Shown here: positions 1 through 5,741 of the stretch, one piece after another
Position numbering within the stretch: position 1 is the stretch's first letter
Layout: each line of letters opens with the position of its first letter
Assembly: GCA_963575675.1 (NCBI GenBank)
Contig: CAUYUA010000042.1
Location: forward strand, 1-6,171
Source: CAUYUA01 sp963575675
GTDB lineage: Bacteria; Pseudomonadota; Alphaproteobacteria; Azospirillales; Azospirillaceae
Direction: 5' to 3'
Length of the DNA: 6,171 bases
Notes under the pieces: model-generated
The model's database searches: none
Told to the model about the DNA's origin: nothing
Seen by the model: the letters and a program-made list of their open reading frames with translations, nothing else
Translations under genes and position numbers: made by a program

Positions 1-924
1 GTCACCGGCGTCGGCAGTCGAGGCGGCGAGTTCATTCCCAGTCAACTTCAGGCCGTCGTCGATAAAGCTGATGTTACTCAACGCGCGATCGACGAGATCG
101 TTTCTTATGGCCAGGATCGTCGATCCTGGCTGGCTTTTTGCTCCGGAGTGGATCACGCGACACACGTTGCCGAGGCTATTCGCGAGCGTGGCGTTCCTTG
201 CGCCACGATTTTCGGAGACACAGAAAAATCCGAACGCGATCAAGTGATTGCAGCCTTCAAGCGCGGAGAAATCCGCGCTCTGGCCTCGATGGGGGTTCTA
301 ACCACCGGATTCAACGCTCCGGCGGTGGACTTAATCGCCATGCTGCGTCCCACTAAGTCGGCGGGACTTTATGTCCAGATGGTTGGGCGTGGCGCTCGTT
401 TGGCTCCGGGCAAGGAGAACTGCTTGGTTTTGGACTTTGCAGGCAATGTTGCTCGCCATGGGCCGATTGATATGATCAAACCCAAAACGGCTGAAACCGG
501 CGAAGGTGATGCTCCGGTTAAGGTCTGTCCGGATTGCGACACGATTGTTCATGCCGCCGTGCGCGTTTGTCCGGATTGTGGCTATGTCTTTCCACCGCCG
601 GAAATCAAGATCGAGCCTGTTGCCGCCGCTCTTGAGGTGGTTTCAAGCAAGCAATCGCAATGGGTGGCGGTCTCCGACGTGACTTATGACCGCCACGAAA
701 AGCCGGGCAAGCCGCCGTCGTTGCGCGTCGATTATCACTGCGGTTTAGTCCGGCATCGGGAATGGGTGTGCATCGAGCACACGGGCTATGCCCGAGAAAA
801 AGCGGTCTCTTGGTGGCGGCGTCGCGCGCTTTCGGGAGCGGCTCCGACGACGGTTGACGAGGCTCTGATGCAAGTCGGCAGCTTGCGGGTTCCGGTCGAG
901 ATCATCGGAGCACGATTCTCATGA
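1..924 (+). CDS. Phage DEAD/DEAH-box (superfamily II) helicase, C-terminal part; 5' end outside window
   Basis: The reading frame is open from base 1 and gives 307 residues before TGA at 922-924; the ATP-binding N-terminal half (motifs I-III) lies before the window. What remains is the second RecA-like lobe of an ATP-driven helicase. Motif V-like TTGFNAPAVDL is encoded from 301 and motif VI QMVGRGARLAPGK from 376 (residues 126-138 of the fragment), where the two arginines of GRGAR would contact ATP. After it comes a zinc ribbon, CPDC-x10-CPDC (cysteines at fragment residues 176, 179, 190, 193), then a C-terminal domain with GKPPSLRVDY and a Trp-rich stretch, as in many temperate-phage replication helicases. 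GTG at 148 is an internal valine, not the true start. It overlaps the next gene by 4 bases, indicating translational coupling in a replication operon. The family assignment is firm; the exact role at a phage origin is inferred. Confidence 0.88.
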   Translation, partial: VTGVGSRGGEFIPSQLQAVVDKADVTQRAIDEIVSYGQDRRSWLAFCSGVDHATHVAEAIRERGVPCATIFGDTEKSERDQVIAAFKRGEIRALASMGVLTTGFNAPAVDLIAMLRPTKSAGLYVQMVGRGARLAPGKENCLVLDFAGNVARHGPIDMIKPKTAETGEGDAPVKVCPDCDTIVHAAVRVCPDCGYVFPPPEIKIEPVAAALEVVSSKQSQWVAVSDVTYDRHEKPGKPPSLRVDYHCGLVRHREWVCIEHTGYAREKAVSWWRRRALSGAAPTTVDEALMQVGSLRVPVEIIGARFS

Positions 925-1145
925 TTGACCCAACTCCCAACGAGATCGCCGCCCTAGAGCATGGCGGCCGAATGGGCGGCGAATATCTGGAAAGCCTTCG
1001 TCGCACTGACTTGGCGCAATTGACCGTCGAGCAATGGCGGACCTTTATCGAGGCCGTCGTTACCGGATACTGTGATCACATGCAGGCTCTTACCGGTCGA
1101 GATCAGGCCCGATTGGCAGCCGTCAGTAGAGGAGAGCCGTTCTGA
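921..1145 (+). CDS. Small phage protein of unknown function (74 aa) between helicase and primase
   Basis: A 74-residue protein starting MIDPTPNEIAALEHGG and containing GGEYLESL and a TVEQWRTFIEAV segment. It starts at ATG 921 inside the helicase stop (ATGA overlap), with a GGAG at 907-910 about 10 bases upstream. It ends in TGATG, sharing one base with the primase start. Both overlaps and the conserved-looking order helicase / small acidic protein / prim-pol support a real gene. It is mostly helical by appearance, with no signal peptide, membrane segment or cysteine pair. I recognise the style from alphaproteobacterial phage replication operons, where such proteins carry only a DUF label (possibly DUF6511, from memory and unverified). 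No function is assigned; a role in replication is suggested only by position. Confidence 0.75.
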   Translation: MIDPTPNEIAALEHGGRMGGEYLESLRRTDLAQLTVEQWRTFIEAVVTGYCDHMQALTGRDQARLAAVSRGEPF

Positions 1146-1894
1146 TGACCACGTCTTTCAACAACTTTATGGCTCGCTATGGCGCGAAGCTGATCGACAA
1201 CGACTACCCTGTGATTCCGATCCAACCGGGAACGAAGAAACCGGGCCGTTTTTATCGCGGCATCTGGAGCGATTATCCCGCCTGGACTCGCCATTGCGAA
1301 CGACCGACCACGCTTCAGGAAATCGAAGTCTGGTCGCAATGGCCCGACGCCGCAATCGGCATGGCTTGCGGCTCCATCGTCGGAATCGACATCGATGTGC
1401 TTGATGGGCAACTTGCCCATCAACTCGATCGTCTCGCACGCGAACGTCTCGGCGATACGCCGTTGTTGCGGATCGGCAAGGCTCCGAAACGGATGTTGAT
1501 CTATCGCGCCGAACAGCCCTTTTCCGGGATGACGCGCTCGCCTCTGGAAGTTCTGGGACGAGGCCGACAGTTCGTGGCTTTCGCCGTCCATCCCGACACC
1601 GGGAAGCCTTACGAATGGCCCGAAGAGTCGCCTCTTGAAGTGGTTTTTGAAAGTCTTCCGATAATCACTGTAGAATCGGCTCGGGCTTGGTTGGAGGAAG
1701 CCTGTGCTCTCTTGCCGTCGGAACTCCGTCCGGCAACCCTTGCAGGGTCTCTCGCGGGTCACGTCCGAGGAAGAGGTGTAAATACGCTATTAAGGGGGCG
1801 AGCAGTCATCGTTCACGCGGCGCTCGTGAGAATGGGGACCAGATCGCGCTTGTTGGCGGAGGCCAATTCCGTCATGCCCTCGACTTGCATATAG
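1145..1894 (+). CDS. Bifunctional DNA primase/polymerase (prim-pol) N-terminal domain, 3' end cut off by IS insertion
   Basis: Starts at ATG 1145 with a strong ribosome site (GAGGAGA, 1129-1135) and 1-base overlap with the gene before. The first 204 residues are native and read as an archaeo-eukaryotic-type prim-pol domain, which makes primers and can extend them for phage replication. Visible features are YPVIPIQPGTKKPG near the N-terminus (residues 21-34), the metal-binding DxD in GIDIDVLD (Asp82, Asp84), and RGRQFVAFAVHPDTGKPYEW in the C-terminal half of the domain. From codon 205 (base 1757) the frame enters the inverted repeat of an IS256-family element and continues for 45 IS-derived residues to the stop at 1892-1894. 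The original C-terminus is therefore lost. The core domain may be nearly complete, so residual activity cannot be excluded, but the gene is best treated as broken. The rest of it is not seen beyond the IS. Confidence 0.82.
   Translation: MTTSFNNFMARYGAKLIDNDYPVIPIQPGTKKPGRFYRGIWSDYPAWTRHCERPTTLQEIEVWSQWPDAAIGMACGSIVGIDIDVLDGQLAHQLDRLARERLGDTPLLRIGKAPKRMLIYRAEQPFSGMTRSPLEVLGRGRQFVAFAVHPDTGKPYEWPEESPLEVVFESLPIITVESARAWLEEACALLPSELRPATLAGSLAGHVRGRGVNTLLRGRAVIVHAALVRMGTRSRLLAEANSVMPSTCI
1757..1811 (+). repeat. Left terminal inverted repeat of the IS256-family element
   Basis: It pairs with 3091-3145. The inner 36 bases (1776-1811, starting GTGTAAATACGC) are a perfect inverted match to 3091-3126. 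The next 4 (1772-1775) match at two of four positions, and the outer 15 (GGTCACGTCCGAGGA, 1757-1771) match perfectly. Identity stops on both sides of this stretch. It lies at the 3' end of the transposase gene and supplies 45 foreign codons and a stop to the interrupted primase frame. Confidence 0.9.
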
Positions 1895-3033
1895 CGACTT
1901 CGAATGACCCAGTCATCATTGTTTTCGAGCAAGACCGCTCCAATCAGTCGAACAATAGACTGTTCGTTTGGAAAGACGCCGACGACGTCGGCTCGGCGTT
2001 TGACTTCTTTGTTCAATCTTTCCAACGGGTTGCTTTCCAACGGGTTGGTTGAATGGATTTTTGTTCTGTGTTGGCCGGGAAAACTCATATAGGCGAGGAC
2101 ATCGTCCTCGCTTGCGTTCATGAATTCGGCCAATCGCGGCCAACGGTCGCGAAATTGATCGGCGATTTGTCGAAACGTCTTATGAGCAGCTTGCTCGTTC
2201 TCCTGAGAGAAAATTTGTCGCAACGCCGCAGAAACGATGGTCTGTTGTGCTTTTGGAACGTAGGCGAGAGCATTGCGCATCCAGTGAACTCGGCATCTTT
2301 GCCAAGTTGCGTTCATGACACGGGAAATTGCCGCCTTCAATCCTTCGTGAGCATCGGAAATCACCAGTTGGACGCCGTTTAGGCCACGACTTCTTAACTC
2401 CTTCAAAAAATCGCTCCAGAACACCTCGGCTTCCGAAGGACCGATCCGAAGACCGACAATTTCTCGGCGTCCTTCCGGATTAACCGCAACAGCGATTATT
2501 GCCGCAACAGAAATGATGCGTCCGCCTTGACGTTGTTTCAGATACGTCGCATCCAACCAAAGATAAGGCCATTCTCCATCCAACGGACGCTTCAGGAAAT
2601 CTTTCACTCGGTCATCAAGGTCTTGACACAATTTCGAGGCCGTCGATTTCGACATGCCGGACATTCCCATCGCTTTGACGAGCTCATTCACCTTCCGCGT
2701 CGAGACCCCGCCGATCCACGCCTCTTGGATCACCGCCACCAACGCTTTCTCGCTGGTCTTGCGCGCCTCTAAAAACGGCGGAAAATAACTCCCTTGTCGC
2801 AGCTTCGGAATTCGCAGGTTCAACGTTCCAAGCCGCGTCTCAAGCGCCCGATCCCGATATCCATTCCGACTCGTTTGTCGCGTCGCGCTACGTTCATAGC
2901 GACCAGCTCCGATATGATCTTCAACCTCCGCCTCCATCAGCATTTGTAATACTGTTTCCGACAGCGTCCGCAAAAAATCCGGGTCGCCGCTCTTCTCCAA
3001 AAGCTCAATCAGCGTCATACTATCCTCGGTCAT
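1813..3033 (-). CDS. IS256-family transposase (406 aa)
   Basis: DDE-type (Mutator-like) transposase that moves its IS by cut/copy through a DNA circle, as known for the family. The start at 3033 (MTEDSMTLIELL) is preferred over the in-frame ATG at 3075 because a strong GAGGAAG ribosome site sits 5 bases before it; the resulting 406 residues fit the usual length of about 390-410. An N-terminal DNA-binding region has the family hallmark EVEDHIGAGRYERS and SRNGYRDR. Catalytic Asp161 lies in LWLDATYL and Asp227 in VISDAHEG, 66 residues apart as in IS256. The CRVHWMRN motif follows at 247-254. The third acidic residue falls in NPLERLNKE (Glu338), but the pentapeptide NPLE(S/R) is duplicated here, giving a second candidate, Glu333. 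FPNE follows. No stop or frameshift is seen, so it is intact apart from the duplication, whose effect on activity is unknown. Confidence 0.95.
   Translation of the reverse strand: MTEDSMTLIELLEKSGDPDFLRTLSETVLQMLMEAEVEDHIGAGRYERSATRQTSRNGYRDRALETRLGTLNLRIPKLRQGSYFPPFLEARKTSEKALVAVIQEAWIGGVSTRKVNELVKAMGMSGMSKSTASKLCQDLDDRVKDFLKRPLDGEWPYLWLDATYLKQRQGGRIISVAAIIAVAVNPEGRREIVGLRIGPSEAEVFWSDFLKELRSRGLNGVQLVISDAHEGLKAAISRVMNATWQRCRVHWMRNALAYVPKAQQTIVSAALRQIFSQENEQAAHKTFRQIADQFRDRWPRLAEFMNASEDDVLAYMSFPGQHRTKIHSTNPLESNPLERLNKEVKRRADVVGVFPNEQSIVRLIGAVLLENNDDWVIRSRYMQVEGMTELASANKRDLVPILTSAA
2018..2047 (-). repeat. Perfect 15-bp tandem duplication inside the transposase gene
   Basis: CTTTCCAACGGGTTG occurs twice back to back (2018-2032 and 2033-2047). 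Because 15 is a multiple of three, the frame is kept and five residues are repeated: the protein reads HSTNPLESNPLERLNKE where family members, as I recall them, read HSTNPLERLNKE. The site is the motif expected to hold the catalytic glutamate. Confidence 0.92.
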
Positions 3034-3038
3034 CGGTT

Positions 3039-3045
3039 CTTCCTC
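3039..3045 (-). promoter_or_regulatory. Ribosome binding site that fixes the transposase start
   Basis: On the - strand this reads GAGGAAG and ends 5 bases before ATG 3033. The alternative upstream ATG at 3075 has no comparable site, so the 14 extra residues of the longer frame are probably not translated. Confidence 0.7.
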
Positions 3046-3090
3046 GGTTCTTAGGGGAAAGTTTCGCAACTCCACTTTACCCGAATGAGC

Positions 3091-3145
3091 CGATGACTGC
3101 TCGCCCCCTTAATAGCGTATTTACACATCATCCTCGGACGTGACC
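3091..3145 (-). repeat. Right terminal inverted repeat of the IS256-family element
   Basis: Partner of 1757-1811, on the transposase start side. It comprises a perfect 36-base core (3091-3126), a 4-base imperfect spacer (3127-3130, ATCA), and a perfect outer 15 bases (3131-3145). The transposase promoter should lie between here and the start codon at 3033, but I see no clean -35/-10 pair. Confidence 0.9.
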
Positions 3146-3501
3146 GCCTGGTGCCTGGTGGTGCCGGTGATCGACCGGGCGTTGGCACTGACACTGGCCA
3201 AACTACTTGGCTATGATGCCCGAGTCGCGACGCTTCTGCTGTCTGCAATTGACACTGGCTTATGGGAAGCAATCGGCAAGATTGCGAGTCAGGGTGATGG
3301 GGCATGCGATCAGCCGGAGTGAGGCGATCCGGGAGGGCATGGCTCTCCCAGCGTTTGCTGTCTTGCCGGTTCCGAGACAGAATTCCGCGACAGCTAACCC
3401 ATTAGCATGTCATGGACGATGGCAGAGTCTCAATACGGGTGCTTTACAAGTCGATATTTTTGTCGCGAAAAGCGTTTCCATCGCCCCCTTGGAGGATCCC
3501 C
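3146..3501 (+). other. 356-bp stretch between IS and oxidoreductase; possible gene remnant, otherwise no gene
   Basis: No complete gene is supported. A + strand frame continues out of the right IS end to TGA 3320-3322 and encodes about 58 residues (WCLVVPVIDRALALTLAKLL, then YDARVATLLLSAIDTGLWEA). Its composition is protein-like, so it may be the 3' end of a gene cut by the IS, but I do not recognise it and it does not look like the missing primase C-terminus. Minor elements are a weak GGGAG/CTCCC hairpin at 3331-3349 without a T-run, a 5-bp hairpin GCTAA/TTAGC at 3393-3406, and a 10-base direct repeat TGACACTGGC (3189-3198, 3250-3259). TTGACA at 3249 resembles a -35 box but has no matching -10. 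The promoter of the downstream oxidoreductase presumably lies here, but I cannot place it. Confidence 0.4.
3491..3495 (+). promoter_or_regulatory. Ribosome binding site that selects GTG 3502 as oxidoreductase start
   Basis: GGAGG lies 6 bases before GTG 3502. The longer in-frame option at ATG 3412 would add 30 residues (VSIRVLYKSIFLSRKAF...) that are unlike the following domain and would be read through this site, so GTG is preferred. Confidence 0.75.
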
Positions 3502-5286
3502 GTGTTCACGATCCGCTTCCTCACCGAGCAATACGCCCCAGGCCAGACCATCACCCTGCGATGGGCTCCCAATTGGGATCTCGACCGCGGCGGCATCTTC
3601 GTCGACGGGGCCTGGGCCTTCGATCTCGACGAAGCCACTTTTCCTGCCGGCATCGAGTTCAAGTTCGTCCTGACGCCGGGACGGTGGATGGAGGGCGACA
3701 ATCTCCGACTGGCGCCGAACGAATTGGCCGGCACGCACGACTACGCGGCTCCCCAGATCGCGTTCGGCAAGGTTGAGGGTCTGACCACAGAGAATGGTCT
3801 CGTCGCCCAGCGCTTCTTCGCGCGCAATCTCGACCCGAACCACGAATACGACGTACTCGTCGTCGGATCAGGGATGGGCGGCGGCGTGCTCGCCTCACGC
3901 CTCGCCGACGCCGGTTCCGACGTATTGGTGCTGGAGGCAGGATCTTTTCTCTTTCCAACCCACATCGGCAATCTGCCGCGCCGATTGCGCATAGGCCGGT
4001 TCGACAAGCACGTCTGGTCGTTGTGGCCAGACTTCAAGGTGGTCAACTATACCAACATCCCCGGTTCGATCTTCGCCGGGGCGCAGGCCTTCTGCCTCGG
4101 TGGGCGTTCGCTGTTCTGGGGCGGGCTCATCCCGCGCCAGATGGCATGGGAACTGGCGGGTTGGCCCGCTACGGTCCGCAATTATCTTCTTGGTCCGGGC
4201 TATCCCGCCGCTGAGGCCGCGATGAACGTCGTCCCCCCACCGACATCCACCTATCAGGCTAACGCCCGCGGCTTTCTTTCCGCCGCCATGCCCGGCTACG
4301 TCGCGGAGGACGCGTCGCTGGCCGTGCAATATGCCGGCGCTACCCGATGGTCGGTTCCGGCTGGGTTCTTCTCCACCGCCGACCTCCTGATGGAAGATCG
4401 CCTCGTCGACGACGTCGAGGTCGCGCGCCGCAAGCCCACGGTCGATCTCAATTTCGCGGTCTGGAAGGTGCTGACGGATACTGCCAACCCGCGTCGCGTC
4501 GTCGGCGTCCAGGGCTGGGACCTGCTCGGCCAGACGGTGCGGACTTTCCGCGCCAAGAAAGTCGTGTTGGCGGCCGGCACGATCGAATCCGCCAAGATTG
4601 CCCTGCAGAGCGGGCTCATCGATCCGGCCGGCAAGATCGGACGCGGTATCACCGACCACACCATCCGTTATCGTCACTTCACCCTGCCGCCCGGCAACCC
4701 GCACGCCAGCACGACCGATTCCGCCAAGGTCGTGCTCCGCCATCCCGCCGCCGCGGCCGGGACACATGCCTTCGACGTCGTGGTGGAACTTGGCAGCGAC
4801 TTCAATCAGGGTCGCTATATCGATCCCGAGAATCTCGCGGAGGAGCGGACCGCCCGCGCCGACTGGATGCTATGCGAACTCGTGTTCATGAGCTACACGG
4901 GCCTAAATGATGCGAACGGCATCACTGTCACCGGCAATCCGGCTGATCCGGTTGGTCTCACTTTCGCGCCAACTCCACCGAGCCCGGCCGATCTGGCCGA
5001 GGAGGATGCTCTCGCGCAGGGCCTGTTCGCGGCGATCGGCGCACAACCGATCCTCGGCGAGGCCGGCCTCAACCTGCAGACAGCGGATCTCGGTGGGGTT
5101 GCCCACGAGGTCGGAACCTTGCGCATGTCTGACGACCACACCGGCGTCGTCGATGCCGAACTTCGTTTCGAGGCCTACGACAACCTTTTCGCCTGCGACA
5201 ATTCGGTATTTCCCACTTCTCCAGCCGCCAATCCCAGTCTGACACTCGTCGCTCTCGCTTTGCGACTGGCGGAGCAGGTTAAGTGA
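3502..5286 (+). CDS. GMC-family FAD-dependent oxidoreductase with N-terminal starch-binding-like domain (594 aa)
   Basis: Flavoenzyme expected to oxidise an alcohol or sugar hydroxyl. Residues 1-90 form a beta-rich extra domain whose FPAGIEFKFVLTPGRWMEGDN (46-66) follows the pattern of CBM20-type starch-binding modules (pag-xx-eyKfv...WegG-N); this is a resemblance, not a proven assignment. The Rossmann FAD site starts at Tyr116 with GSGMGGG (122-128) and ends in Glu145 (VLEAG), which should bind the ribose. GGRSLFWGG (200-208) replaces the usual GMC flavin-contact loop, with no histidine for covalent FAD attachment. AAGTIES lies at 357-363. The C-terminal catalytic pair is His535 (HEVGTLRM) and Asn577 (NPSLT), the His/Asn arrangement seen in pyranose and cholesterol oxidases. 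No signal peptide or membrane segment is visible, so it is probably cytoplasmic. It stands alone, unlinked by operon to either phage block. Substrate and electron acceptor cannot be read from the sequence. Confidence 0.88.
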   Translation: MFTIRFLTEQYAPGQTITLRWAPNWDLDRGGIFVDGAWAFDLDEATFPAGIEFKFVLTPGRWMEGDNLRLAPNELAGTHDYAAPQIAFGKVEGLTTENGLVAQRFFARNLDPNHEYDVLVVGSGMGGGVLASRLADAGSDVLVLEAGSFLFPTHIGNLPRRLRIGRFDKHVWSLWPDFKVVNYTNIPGSIFAGAQAFCLGGRSLFWGGLIPRQMAWELAGWPATVRNYLLGPGYPAAEAAMNVVPPPTSTYQANARGFLSAAMPGYVAEDASLAVQYAGATRWSVPAGFFSTADLLMEDRLVDDVEVARRKPTVDLNFAVWKVLTDTANPRRVVGVQGWDLLGQTVRTFRAKKVVLAAGTIESAKIALQSGLIDPAGKIGRGITDHTIRYRHFTLPPGNPHASTTDSAKVVLRHPAAAAGTHAFDVVVELGSDFNQGRYIDPENLAEERTARADWMLCELVFMSYTGLNDANGITVTGNPADPVGLTFAPTPPSPADLAEEDALAQGLFAAIGAQPILGEAGLNLQTADLGGVAHEVGTLRMSDDHTGVVDAELRFEAYDNLFACDNSVFPTSPAANPSLTLVALALRLAEQVK

Positions 5287-5741
5287 GGCGCCACATGTAA
5301 CCCACACGGGGTCACGACAGGATCGGCACCAAACTACTCGGACAGATGGAATGTTTTAGGAAGCCAGCCTGGTAGGCGATCTTTGATTTTCGGTTTGTTC
5401 GTGCGGTTCGCGGAATGTGATTGGCTCACCAAGAATAGGTTCCCGTTAGAATGATATGCTCCCACGCCTGTAGGAGACCATGTCGCAGAAGACCGCGAGG
5501 GGCGATGCAGCCATTCCAAGGCATGGTGAATAAGTGGCGGCTTTCGGGATCGACGATCTTCTGGCTGAACAACCGTCGCGGGCGCTTTTAAGAAGTTCAT
5601 GCAAAAATCAACCTTTTTGGCACGGCCAACTACCTGATAATGCATCATACTTCCGCACAGCGGCCCTGTAACACCGGGCCGCTGTGCTGTTGTGCGTCCT
5701 GACACCGTCTATTCGACCGACTTTCCCGAGGACATAGCTCC
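5287..5741 (+). other. 455-bp intergenic region between oxidoreductase and tail gene
   Basis: No supported gene. Base composition is clearly less GC-rich than either neighbour. A 17-residue frame (ATG 5480 to TAA 5531-5533, MSQKTARGDAAIPRHGE) has an AGGAGA just upstream (5472-5477), but it is too short to support alone. A - strand frame covers most of the region (5334-5705), but it has no ribosome site, an unconvincing residue mix and no recognisable motif. An imperfect AT-rich hairpin (TGCAAAAA / TTTTTGGCA, 5600-5622, one bulged G) and an imperfect hairpin just after the oxidoreductase stop (GTAACCC / GGGTCAC, about 5297-5315) are present. The second may help end oxidoreductase transcription, but it lacks a T-run. 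The region probably contains the join between oxidoreductase-side and phage-side DNA. Confidence 0.4.
5655..5687 (+). terminator. Strong 12-bp hairpin, probable (bidirectional) terminator
   Basis: GCACAGCGGCCC (5655-5666) and GGGCCGCTGTGC (5676-5687) pair perfectly around a 9-base loop (TGTAACACC). It is followed by TGTTGTG rather than a true U-tract, so it is at best a weak intrinsic terminator; phages often place such stems between late genes. It could stop transcription reaching the tail gene from the left, or act as an RNA-end or processing structure. Confidence 0.55.

Larger units (their letters stand above)
1757..3145 (-). mobile_element. Complete IS256-family insertion sequence, about 1.39 kb
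   Basis: One transposase gene on the - strand is bounded by terminal inverted repeats of 55 bp (1757-1811 and 3091-3145) that match at all but two positions. The element is compact: the transposase stop (1813-1815) lies 2 bases inside the left repeat. It interrupts the prim-pol gene. I set the ends at the outer limit of inverted-repeat identity. From memory, IS256 itself also has a GTCCG element about 7 bases outside a GTGTAAA element, and the same spacing occurs here (GTCCG 1763-1767, GTGTAAA 1776-1782), which favours the longer boundary over the perfect 36-bp core. IS256-type elements normally leave 8-9 bp target duplications, but none is visible: the left flank is CTCTCGCG and the right flank GCCTGGTG. 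Confidence 0.88.

Noticed and set aside
1103..1762. A 219-codon - strand frame opposite the prim-pol gene
   Set aside because: It overlaps the prim-pol motifs and the operon overlaps on the + strand; its composition is rich in Arg/Ser/Phe as expected from antisense reading.
3249..3277. TTGACA as a promoter -35 box
   Set aside because: No acceptable -10 hexamer at 16-19 bases (the position reads ATCGGC).
3412..3501. Upstream ATG 3412 as oxidoreductase start
   Set aside because: GTG 3502 has GGAGG at an ideal distance, and the extra 30 residues do not look like a signal peptide or part of the domain.
3895..4767. A 290-codon open frame on the - strand inside the oxidoreductase
   Set aside because: It is antisense to a gene with clear FAD and catalytic motifs. 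Long antisense frames are common in GC-rich DNA, and this one has no recognisable motif or ribosome site.
5480..5533. 17-residue leader-like peptide with a nearby AGGAGA
   Set aside because: Too short, with no codon pattern or regulatory structure linking it to the next gene.
5334..5705. A 123-codon - strand frame in the 455-bp spacer
   Set aside because: No ribosome site, no motif, and it runs through the hairpin. It may be chance, though this spacer has no better candidate.
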